Of a DNA stretch of 39,076 nt, positions 32,551 to 39,076 are shown one piece after another (the first letter of the stretch is position 1; the number at the start of each line of letters is the position of its first letter). The stretch is from Shewanella sp. MBTL60-112-B2. Its GTDB lineage: Bacteria; Pseudomonadota; Gammaproteobacteria; Enterobacterales; Shewanellaceae. The stretch spans positions 1-39,076 of the forward strand of contig NZ_BPFA01000043.1 in the NCBI RefSeq assembly GCF_019655055.1. Direction: 5' to 3'. The translations under genes and the position numbers were made by a program. The notes under the pieces are model-generated. The model saw only the letters and a list, made by a program, of their open reading frames with translations. It was not told the origin of the DNA and made no database searches.

Positions 32551-33660
32551 ATGTTATCTGTTTTAAGCCGTTGGTATAAAGAACGTTTTAGTGATCCACA
32601 AGCTGTAACCTTAATGCTTATCTTAATGGGTTTAGCCCTTGCGATATACTTTGCTGGTGGCTTATTAGCGCCTTTACTGATCGCATTGGTTTTAGCATTT
32701 TTATTGGAATGGCCCGTAGCTCAAATGGCTCGTGTCGGCATCAACCGCACCACTGCTGCCTCATTAGTTCTTGTCCTATTCATCGGTTTAATGCTGTTAA
32801 TTAGTTTTGGCCTCGTACCGAGTGTGTGGCGTCAGGGAGTGAGCTTGATGGCAGACCTACCGAGTATGATCGATAAAGGGCTTAATACCGCGCAGCTTTA
32901 TATTAATAAATACCCTCAGTTTGTTAACCCAAGTCAGCTAGATACCATGGTTGCCGAGCTTAAGAAGATGTTAGATACCCAACATCTACTCGATATAGGT
33001 AAACAACTTTTAGGATATTCTGCCTCATTATTAGTGCTAATGGTGTACGCCATTCTAATCCCCTTGCTGGTTTTTTTCTTTTTAAAAGATAAAGATGAAT
33101 TAATTAAAGGCAGTAAGCGTTTCTTTCCCACCAATCGAGATTTGGCGCGTAAAGTATGGAATGAGATGCACCAACAGATCTTTAACTACATCCGCGGAAA
33201 AATTATTGAGATAGTTATCATAGGTGTGGCCAGCTATATCTTCTTTGCCTTAATGGATCTTCGCTACGCGGCGTTATTAGGTGTGTTAACTGGATTGTCT
33301 GTATTAATCCCCTATGTTGGTGCAACACTAGTGACACTCCCTATTGCACTTGTAGCGTTTGTTCAGTGGGGATTCAGTCCCGAATTTGGTTACCTTATGG
33401 TGGGTTACGGCATTATCCAAGCACTAGATGGTAATGTGCTAGTACCATTGCTGTTCTCTGATGCAGTGGATTTACATCCTGTGTTTATTATTGCGGCTGT
33501 GCTTATTTTTGGCGGTTTATGGGGAGTCTGGGGAGTCTTTTTTGCAATCCCATTAGCCTCGTTAGTTAAGGCTGTTATCAACGCTTGGCCAGTTCCAAAT
33601 AGTTTAGACAAACAACAAGTTGAAGCGAAAGAGAATATCGCCTTACCTGATGTAAAGTAG
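32551..33660 (+). CDS. perM: AI-2E family permease PerM
   Basis: 369 aa with about seven to eight membrane helices (for example LMLILMGLALAIYFAGGLLAPLLIALVLAFL at the N-terminus) and the family end region GLWGVWGVFFAIPLASLVKAV. AI-2E/UPF0118 proteins export small molecules or act as ion antiporters; the substrate of this one is unknown. E. coli perM (yfgO) lies next to bepA, which supports the assignment. The ATG at 32551 is preceded by GGGAG. Confidence 0.85.
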   Translation: MLSVLSRWYKERFSDPQAVTLMLILMGLALAIYFAGGLLAPLLIALVLAFLLEWPVAQMARVGINRTTAASLVLVLFIGLMLLISFGLVPSVWRQGVSLMADLPSMIDKGLNTAQLYINKYPQFVNPSQLDTMVAELKKMLDTQHLLDIGKQLLGYSASLLVLMVYAILIPLLVFFFLKDKDELIKGSKRFFPTNRDLARKVWNEMHQQIFNYIRGKIIEIVIIGVASYIFFALMDLRYAALLGVLTGLSVLIPYVGATLVTLPIALVAFVQWGFSPEFGYLMVGYGIIQALDGNVLVPLLFSDAVDLHPVFIIAAVLIFGGLWGVWGVFFAIPLASLVKAVINAWPVPNSLDKQQVEAKENIALPDVK

Positions 33661-33678
33661 GCTAGTTTGGACTCATTC

Positions 33679-33701
33679 AAAGGGGCTTAAGCCCCTTTTT
33701 T
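33679..33701. terminator. terminator after perM
   Basis: Stem AAAGGGGC/GCCCCTTT with loop TTAA ends in a T-run. It is nearly symmetric, so it may also serve argP. Confidence 0.85.
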
Positions 33702-33739
33702 AGATCTGCTTATCTCACTCTTATTAAGCGAATACATTC

Positions 33740-34636
33740 TTATATCGATTGGTACAATTGCTCTTTAGCGCTCATAGCTAATGCTCGATATATAACGCTG
33801 GTTTGTTTGGCTTTAATGTTCCAGTGTTGCCAATACAAGGGAACTTGCATTCTTTTATGAGGGAAGATTTCGACTAACTCACCAGTCTCTATTAATGGCT
33901 TGGCCTGTAAATGTGCAACTAATCCATAGCCTAATCCCATTTTGATCGCTTCAAGGAAACTTTCGGAAGAGGGTATTTTGTGTTCCCGCCAACTCTTGTC
34001 ATTAATGTCAAAGTAGAAGCTGAGGAACTTATCATGTAGCTTGTCTTTGGTGGAAAACACCACTGCTGGCGCAAAACTAATGTCATTTAAAGGATCGTCA
34101 GAACTAAAATATTGTTCAATAAAATCGGGCGTGGCCACACATTGGTATTCGATATTTCCGAGAAACTCACTACTGCAACCTGACAGCGCCAGTTGCGTGG
34201 TTGTGACACAGCCAACAGCTTCGCCATTTTTGAGTAGATGGTGGGTATAAGATTCATCATCAACTACCAATTCTAACAGCCATTTATGCTGCTTAAATGT
34301 CTGAGTTAACGCGGGTAAAAACCAGGTGGCAAGACTGTCAGCATTGACTGCAATTTTAACTATTGTAGGGAGGGACGGGTCATCAACATCCATTTCAGAG
34401 CGTAACTCGCTTTCAAGTAATTGAACTTGTGCGTAATGCCTAAGCAGTCGCTTGCCGGTTTCAGTGGCTCTGACAGGGTTCGTTCTAACTAAAAGCGCTT
34501 GTCCAACCTTATCCTCTAGCTGCTTGATCCTCTGAGAGACCGCTGATTGACTGATATACAGATGTTGAGCTGCCTTATCAAATCCGCCTTGAGACACGAC
34601 TATGGATAGTGCTTTGAGATGGGCGTAATCAAACAT
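33740..34636 (-). CDS. argP: LysR-type regulator ArgP (IciA)
   Basis: 298 aa. An N-terminal winged helix-turn-helix (GGFDKAAQHLYISQSAVSQR, residues about 17-36) is followed by a periplasmic-binding-like effector domain. ArgP activates argO when arginine is bound and is held inactive by lysine. It is divergent from argO with 128 bp between. That gap contains palindromic LysR boxes (ATAAG-N5-CTTAT). The divergent exporter makes ArgP much more likely than another LysR protein. Confidence 0.87.
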   Translation of the reverse strand: MFDYAHLKALSIVVSQGGFDKAAQHLYISQSAVSQRIKQLEDKVGQALLVRTNPVRATETGKRLLRHYAQVQLLESELRSEMDVDDPSLPTIVKIAVNADSLATWFLPALTQTFKQHKWLLELVVDDESYTHHLLKNGEAVGCVTTTQLALSGCSSEFLGNIEYQCVATPDFIEQYFSSDDPLNDISFAPAVVFSTKDKLHDKFLSFYFDINDKSWREHKIPSSESFLEAIKMGLGYGLVAHLQAKPLIETGELVEIFPHKRMQVPLYWQHWNIKAKQTSVIYRALAMSAKEQLYQSI

Positions 34637-34665
34637 CTTTGCTCCTAGTTATAAAACTGCCTGAG

Positions 34666-34680
34666 ATAAGTTTTACTTAT
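34666..34680. promoter_or_regulatory. ArgP (LysR-type) operator
   Basis: ATAAGTTTTACTTAT is a 15-bp dyad (ATAAG-N5-CTTAT) fitting the T-N11-A rule. A second spaced pair, ATAAG at 34686-34690 and CTTAT at 34705-34709, lies towards argO and overlaps its -35. This is the usual recognition plus activation-site layout. Confidence 0.65.
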
Positions 34681-34699
34681 ACATTATAAGATTTATTAG

Positions 34700-34728
34700 T
34701 TGTACTTATTTTTGGCTGCCGATTATGC
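34700..34728 (+). promoter_or_regulatory. argO promoter
   Basis: TTGTAC (34700-34705), a 17-nt spacer and TTATGC (34723-34728); TATGCT with an 18-nt spacer is equally possible. The second ArgP half site overlaps the -35. Confidence 0.5.
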
Positions 34729-34764
34729 TTGCGCCATCGAATTTAAGCTGGTTTTGAGGCAATG

Positions 34765-35379
34765 ATGCAAACAGCATTTATACAGGGTATGGGAATTGGC
34801 GGAAGCCTAATTATGGCAGTCGGTGCGCAAAATGCATTTGTTTTAAAACAAGGGCTTAAGCGGTCGCATTCTTTACCTATCGCGGCGATTTGTTCGTTTA
34901 TCGATGCGATTATGATCACCGCCGGCGTAGCAGGGTTAGGTCATCTCATTTTAGCCTTTCCATTGATTAAAGATATCGCAAGTATTGGTGGGGCGCTTTT
35001 TCTGCTTATTTATGGGTACGGAGCGCTAAAATCTTCATTTAGTGAGTCGAGAATGGAAAGTGAGCAAGGGTTGGCGGCTGATAGTCTAAAGAAGGCTGTG
35101 TTAACTACTCTGGCAATTAGTTTACTAAACCCTCATCTCTATCTGGATACAGTGGTTCTACTGGGCAGCATTAGCGTGCAATTTGAGGGTACAGAAAAAC
35201 AATGGTTTGGAGCCGGTGCAGTATTGGCTTCTTTTGTTTGGTTCTTTAGTTTAAGTCTAGGGGCAAAATACTTAAGTCCTGTGTTTAAAAATCCTAAGGC
35301 ATGGTGTTACTTAGATAGGTTTATTTGTATTACTATGTGGTCAATCGCTGCAGCGTTAATTTATCCTTATGTAGTATAA
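34765..35379 (+). CDS. argO: LysE/ArgO family amino-acid exporter
   Basis: 204 aa inner-membrane protein with about six helices. The LysE-family signature MAVGAQNAFVLKQGLKR follows the first helix, and the conserved LLNPHLYLDTVVLLGS lies in the middle. It exports arginine (and lysine in some species). GAGG at 34756-34759 is 5 nt from the ATG at 34765 and too close to the ATG at 34762, so the second ATG is preferred. Divergent from its activator argP. Confidence 0.9.
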   Translation: MQTAFIQGMGIGGSLIMAVGAQNAFVLKQGLKRSHSLPIAAICSFIDAIMITAGVAGLGHLILAFPLIKDIASIGGALFLLIYGYGALKSSFSESRMESEQGLAADSLKKAVLTTLAISLLNPHLYLDTVVLLGSISVQFEGTEKQWFGAGAVLASFVWFFSLSLGAKYLSPVFKNPKAWCYLDRFICITMWSIAAALIYPYVV

Positions 35380-35406
35380 AAAAAGGAGCCAATTGGCTCC
35401 TTTTTT
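35380..35406. terminator. bidirectional terminator between argO and bcp
   Basis: Stem AAAAAGGAGCC/GGCTCCTTTTT with loop AATT begins right after the argO stop codon. Confidence 0.9.
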
Positions 35407-35415
35407 CGATCAACA

Positions 35416-35886
35416 TTATTGACCCTTTATATGTGCGAGTACGACTTCGTGGTGGTCTTTGGTTTTAAATTTATTAAACACGTGAGCGATTTTGCCATCT
35501 TGGCCAATTAAGAAGCTCAGACGGTGAATGCCATCGTAAACTTTACCCATAAACTTTTTCTCGCCCCACACTCCAAACGCATCGGCAATTGCATGGTCTT
35601 CATCACTGAGTAGTGAAAAGTTAAGCGCTTGCTTGTCGGAAAACTTTGCAAGTTTGGCAACTGGATCTGGGCTTAAGCCTAACACAGTCACAGATAAGTC
35701 ATTGAGATCTTCCTTGCTGTCTCTCAGGCCACAAGCCTGCACTGTACAGCCCGGAGTAGAGGCTTTGGGGTAGAAGTAAACCAGTACTGGACCGGATGTT
35801 AAGGCCTCAGCAAGACTGATGGTTTCATCTCTTTGGTTTTGTAAGGTAAATAACGGGGCTTGTTCGCCAACGGTTAAGGTTTTCAT
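35416..35886 (-). CDS. bcp: thioredoxin-dependent peroxiredoxin Bcp
   Basis: 156 aa. The peroxidatic Cys C47 and resolving C52 lie in TPGCTVQACGLRD, the atypical 2-Cys PrxQ/Bcp pattern. It reduces hydrogen and organic peroxides with thioredoxin. The ATG at 35886 was chosen (MKTLTVGEQAPLFTLQ) with AAGGA upstream. The longer ORF runs back into gcvR. It follows gcvR by 19 bp, as in E. coli. Confidence 0.95.
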   Translation of the reverse strand: MKTLTVGEQAPLFTLQNQRDETISLAEALTSGPVLVYFYPKASTPGCTVQACGLRDSKEDLNDLSVTVLGLSPDPVAKLAKFSDKQALNFSLLSDEDHAIADAFGVWGEKKFMGKVYDGIHRLSFLIGQDGKIAHVFNKFKTKDHHEVVLAHIKGQ

Positions 35887-35905
35887 ATTGTTATCCTTAA
35901 AAATT

Positions 35906-36442
35906 TTAGCTTTCGACACCTTGCATACGCTCAATAGCACATTCTAGTGTTAGTTCATTTGCTAATTCATTTAAACCGATTTCTAACTTATCTAGGTCAA
36001 CTTTCTCAGGCACATTAATGGTTAGACTAATGTTTTGTGTTGGTCTCCCTGTCGCATCTTCTTCAGCATGGGATTTTACCGCTGCGAGGTCTAACGATCG
36101 GTCAGCTAAGAACTGAGTGATCTTTTTCATCGTGCCGCGCTGATCGAGACCACTGAAATTAACTTCTAAATTGGAGATGTAATTTTGCGGTGTATGTTTT
36201 GAGGTGCGTTTCATCACCGTTAATAATTCTAACTCAACACTTAAGCTGGGTAATGTTGACTCTATCTTGGTGATAGATGGCCATGAGCCCGAAAGCATCA
36301 TAATCAAGGTAAATTCGTTACCGAAAAGTGCCATGCGACTATCAACGATATCGCAGTCACACTCACTCGCGAGTCGTGCAAATTTACTTACAATACCAGG
36401 ACGGTCGACCCCCATTGCAGTAACGACCAAGTGATTGGACAT
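35906..36442 (-). CDS. gcvR: glycine cleavage system transcriptional repressor
   Basis: 178 aa with two ACT domains (about 5-75, starting VVTAMGVDRPGIVSKFARL; and about 92-170, with GLDQRGTMKKITQFLADRSL). In E. coli GcvR binds glycine and antagonises GcvA at gcvTHP. It has no DNA-binding motif of its own. The order gcvR-bcp, divergent from dapA, is the E. coli one. A good promoter lies just upstream. Confidence 0.93.
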   Translation of the reverse strand: MSNHLVVTAMGVDRPGIVSKFARLASECDCDIVDSRMALFGNEFTLIMMLSGSWPSITKIESTLPSLSVELELLTVMKRTSKHTPQNYISNLEVNFSGLDQRGTMKKITQFLADRSLDLAAVKSHAEEDATGRPTQNISLTINVPEKVDLDKLEIGLNELANELTLECAIERMQGVES

Positions 36443-36458
36443 TCAATACCCCATTTTT

Positions 36459-36487
36459 TTATTAGTTAGACTTTAAAAAAGCGTCAA
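36459..36487 (-). promoter_or_regulatory. gcvR promoter
   Basis: On the minus strand: TTGACG (plus 36482-36487), a 17-nt spacer and TAATAA (plus 36459-36464). The predicted leader is only about 10 nt, still holding GGGG as a ribosome-binding site. Confidence 0.6.
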
Positions 36488-36682
36488 ATAAATAACGGTT
36501 TTCTATGCGGTGGCTAATGCTATCACAAGTTAATCAGATTGCGACCCTTGTCATTGTGATCTTGTAACATATTTAATATGTTTCAACTTGATGATGAATA
36601 TGCTTAAGTCTTGCGTCGTAGTGCTTGTTTTTAGTGGATTGCATCAGTACCATAGCCTGTCCTGAACCCTTGGGGAATACAC

Positions 36683-37567
36683 ATGATATACGGAAGCATC
36701 GTTGCCTTAGTCACGCCAATGAATAGTGACGGCACAGTTGATTATAAAAGTCTTGAAAGTTTAGTTGAGTACCATATCGCCCAAGGTACAGATGCCATCG
36801 TTGCTGTTGGCACAACTGGTGAGTCAGCTACATTACCAGCTAAAGAACATATTGCTGTTGTTGAGCAGACGGTAAAGTTTGCTGCGGGCAGAATTCCAAT
36901 TATTGGTGGTAATGGCGCCAATGCCACCGCTGAAGCGGTAGAGTTAACTAAAGGTCTATCTAATGTCGGTGTAGCAGCCATGTTAGGTGTTACGCCTTAT
37001 TATAATAAGCCAACGCCAAAGGGGCTTATTGCGCATTATACTGCGGTTGCCGCGAGTACTGATGTACCGCAAATCCTTTATAACGTTCCAGGTAGAACCG
37101 CTGTCGATATGCGTCCTGAAACCGTCGCTCAGCTTGTTGGTATTAAAAACATCATAGGTGTTAAAGAGGCGACGGGTGATCTTTCCCGTGTCAAAGAGCT
37201 ACGTAATTTATGTGGTGACGATTTCCTTCTTTATAGCGGCGATGATGCGACAGCAAGAGAGTTTCTCTCATTAGGCGGTAATGGCGTTATTTCTGTTGCA
37301 AATAATATCGTACCAAAAGAGTTTAAAGCCATGTGTGATGCGGCTCTTAGTGGCAATATTTCAGCGGCACTATCGGCTGAAGAGTCTATTAAAGATTTGT
37401 TTAGTGTCTTGTTTTGCGAAGCTAACCCTATCCCTGTAAAATGGGCTGTCCATCGTATGGGACTTATTAGCAACGGAACAATTCGTTTACCTTTGACTGA
37501 ACTTTCTACCGAGTTTCATGGTCTGTTGCTAGAAGCGATGAAAAATGCCCGAATAGAGGTTAAATAA
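36683..37567 (+). CDS. dapA: 4-hydroxy-tetrahydrodipicolinate synthase
   Basis: 294 aa TIM barrel that condenses pyruvate and aspartate semialdehyde, the first committed step to diaminopimelate and lysine. Schiff-base lysine K161 (GVKEATGDLSR), Y133 (ILYNVPGR) and the GTTGES motif (about 43-48) are present, at the usual numbers. GGGGAA lies 7 nt before the ATG. It is followed 3 bp later by bamC, the conserved pair. Confidence 0.97.
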   Translation: MIYGSIVALVTPMNSDGTVDYKSLESLVEYHIAQGTDAIVAVGTTGESATLPAKEHIAVVEQTVKFAAGRIPIIGGNGANATAEAVELTKGLSNVGVAAMLGVTPYYNKPTPKGLIAHYTAVAASTDVPQILYNVPGRTAVDMRPETVAQLVGIKNIIGVKEATGDLSRVKELRNLCGDDFLLYSGDDATAREFLSLGGNGVISVANNIVPKEFKAMCDAALSGNISAALSAEESIKDLFSVLFCEANPIPVKWAVHRMGLISNGTIRLPLTELSTEFHGLLLEAMKNARIEVK

Positions 37568-37570
37568 TAA

Positions 37571-38668
37571 ATGCTAAAGCAAATATCACCACTGATTTTA
37601 GTTGCAGCCGTTACTGCATGTAGTACGCCAATTGACAGAAGGCAAGCTAACGATACAGATCAGAACTACCAAGATCTGACTGTTGAGCCACAATTAGTTA
37701 TTCCTGAAGGCCTACATGCGCCGACGTACAGTAAAGAATACGATATTCCTGCTGTAGGAAGTAAAGTCGATGTAACCTTAGTCGGTAAGAGTTTAGATAT
37801 TCGTCCACCTCTACAGGTACTGCCAATGGCTGAAGGTACTCGTGTAGAAGACGGGACTGATAATATTAAGATTGTTGTTGAGTCAATTGATAACGATATC
37901 GATCTTAAAGAAGAACTGTTTGATGTCTTGAAAGACTATTTCGCTAGCAAATCAATTTCGCTACGAAGTGAAGATTACCAAAAAGGCACACTTGAGACCG
38001 ATTGGATTGAAAGTGATCAGGTAATTGAATCAAGTTTTTGGGGCAGCGATAAAGTTTACAAGCTTAAGCAGCGCTACATGTATCATGTCGATGTACGCCC
38101 ACATGGTCGTAGCGGTAACTTAACTATCGATCTTATCGAACATGAAGAAAGCTTCGATGGTGATTTACAAGACATACTGTTAAGTGGCGAAGATAAGCGT
38201 CGCTATACGATCGATCGGTTGAATGACTCAATTAGTTACATCAGCATTGAGCGTGCCAAAGCTCTTAAGGCTAAACGTCTTAAGCAAAGCTTAGGTATTG
38301 ATGTGGACCTGATTGCCCAAGCCGAAGAGCAAGCATATTGGCTGGCAGATGCTAAGTTTAAACGTACTTGGGATCGTCTACGAATCGTATTACCGGAGAT
38401 GGGCTTTGAGATCATCGATATGGACAGCAATAAAGGACTGCTTTATATCAATGTTACCGATGACTCAGGCTTCTGGAGTTCATTATGGAGTGAGAAAGAA
38501 CTGCCGATTGAGGCTGGCTCTTACCGGATTGAGCTAAAAGATGGAGCCGATGATAAAACAGAAATCCATCTGTTAAATGCGAAAAACGAACCTCTCTCTA
38601 GTGAGGTGGTTAGCGCAGTTTATGAAGGCTTCTCTGAATTAATGCAAGAAGATCGCAAGACGCGTTAA
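37571..38668 (+). CDS. bamC: outer-membrane assembly lipoprotein BamC
   Basis: 365 aa. A lipoprotein signal has lipobox AVTAC (C17). An unstructured N-terminal stretch follows (about 18-60, the part that binds BamD in E. coli), then two helix-grip domains (about 100-215 and 250-360). It belongs to the BAM complex that inserts outer-membrane beta-barrels. E. coli BamC is about 344 aa, so length is normal. Co-transcribed with dapA. Confidence 0.93.
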   Translation: MLKQISPLILVAAVTACSTPIDRRQANDTDQNYQDLTVEPQLVIPEGLHAPTYSKEYDIPAVGSKVDVTLVGKSLDIRPPLQVLPMAEGTRVEDGTDNIKIVVESIDNDIDLKEELFDVLKDYFASKSISLRSEDYQKGTLETDWIESDQVIESSFWGSDKVYKLKQRYMYHVDVRPHGRSGNLTIDLIEHEESFDGDLQDILLSGEDKRRYTIDRLNDSISYISIERAKALKAKRLKQSLGIDVDLIAQAEEQAYWLADAKFKRTWDRLRIVLPEMGFEIIDMDSNKGLLYINVTDDSGFWSSLWSEKELPIEAGSYRIELKDGADDKTEIHLLNAKNEPLSSEVVSAVYEGFSELMQEDRKTR

Positions 38669-38686
38669 CATGTAACGCAATAATAG

Positions 38687-38713
38687 AAAAAGGAGCCTAG
38701 GGCTCCTTTTTTT
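38687..38713 (+). terminator. terminator after bamC
   Basis: Stem AAAAAGGAGCC/GGCTCCTTTTT with loop TAG and a seven-T run, about 20 bp past the stop. Confidence 0.92.
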
Positions 38714-38879
38714 GTTTTAGCTAGTCCATGACAGTCGCTGAATTCTTTAATATTTGCGCTGAAGAGGATCTGCTTTAGATTTTATTTGGTTTTATCCTTA
38801 AAAACATTCCACTTCATCAAGCTCATATTCCACTGTTTAACTCTAATAAACAGCGATTTTTACATCAGTGATATCAGAG

Positions 38880-39076
38880 TTCGCTTGTTATACCAATCAG
38901 TATAAGAAGTTGATCTACTCAGAGCGTTTTTGGCAAACAAATTCAAGGCGAGTAACTGAAAGAATGGTTGCTCCCTTGTGAAGTTATTCAACGCAGAAGT
39001 AGGCAGCCAAAAACGCTCGAGAATGGCGAGTTTTAGCGGCTCTGATACTGCGTTAACAAGCTTAAACGTAGAATAA
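38880..39076. repeat. dispersed palindromic repeat (MITE-like) at the window edge
   Basis: It starts near TTATACCAATCAGTATAAG and contains perfect 13-bp inverted arms GAGCGTTTTTGGC (38922-38934) and GCCAAAAACGCTC (39006-39018). A region between them (GCGAGTAACTGAA and AGTTATTCAACGC) is also partly symmetric. It resembles, from memory, a family of non-coding repeats common in Shewanella and Vibrio intergenic regions. The right end lies outside the window. The bases from 38714 to 38880 hold nothing I can name. Confidence 0.65.

Noticed and set aside
36550..36570. CRP-like TGTGATCTTGTAACAT upstream of dapA
   Set aside because: Only the left half site fits. The right half (AACAT) is too far from TCACA.
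38970..39076. Open frame near the right edge reading LVKLFNAEVGSQKRS
   Set aside because: It lies inside the palindromic repeat, has no start signal, and the same frame would appear in every copy of the repeat.

Overview
The window is chromosomal DNA of a gammaproteobacterium that looks like Shewanella. Every protein is a close relative of an Escherichia coli or Shewanella family. Three stretches keep E. coli-like gene order: rlmL-uup...rmf-fabA-lonH; uvrY-uvrC-pgsA-tRNA-Gly-Cys-Leu; and uraA...hda-arsC-bepA-perM...bcp-gcvR-dapA-bamC. Short AT-rich spacers, DUF3466, DUF2066 and DUF2069 genes, and a dispersed repeat at the right edge fit the same group. No prophage, integrase, CRISPR array or toxin-antitoxin pair is visible, so this is mostly ordinary core genome.

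Layout: (1) 1-455 is a tandem array of initiator tRNA genes on the minus strand. One copy is intact, one lacks 2 nt in the anticodon loop, and two are badly decayed. A strong stable-RNA promoter drives the array. (2) 685-7269, plus strand: rlmL, a small CxxC glutaredoxin-like gene, uup, a secreted HAF-repeat DUF3466 protein, and rmf, which is too short for usual ORF cut-offs. (3) 7402-9696, minus strand: lonH then fabA, with a FabR operator in the fabA promoter. (4) 9895-13834, plus strand: tRNA-Ser, uvrY-uvrC, pgsA, tRNA-Gly-Cys-Leu. (5) 13835-14804 has no protein gene. It holds three decayed tRNA-Leu copies with their terminators, one terminator split by an insertion of about 240 bp. (6) 14805-18019, plus strand: an orphan type IV pilin-like gene, an LdtD-type L,D-transpeptidase, MepK and rplY. 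(7) 18098-22875, minus strand: the prkA-yeaH-spoVR stress-response operon. (8) sodB and grxD, divergent. (9) 24320-33660: uraA, DUF2066, hda, an HExxH lipoprotein, DUF2069, arsC-like, bepA, a TusA-like protein and perM. (10) 33740-38668: argP/argO divergent pair, gcvR-bcp, dapA-bamC. (11) 38880-39076 is a palindromic dispersed repeat that runs to the window edge.

Functional groupings: RlmL, Uup and Rmf act on the ribosome. LdtD makes and MepK cuts 3-3 peptidoglycan cross-links. PrkA, YeaH and SpoVR form a conserved kinase/VWA/SpoVR module. BepA and BamC serve outer-membrane protein assembly. SodB, Bcp and GrxD deal with oxidative stress and iron-sulfur homeostasis. The most unusual material is non-coding. 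Two unrelated tRNA families (fMet and Leu) show tandem decay, and four decayed copies carry the same AT-rich palindromic core (TTTATAARAG) at the anticodon-loop position. Other points worth a second look are a textbook CRP box nested in a larger inverted repeat between bepA and arsC, and competing hairpins in the prkA leader.
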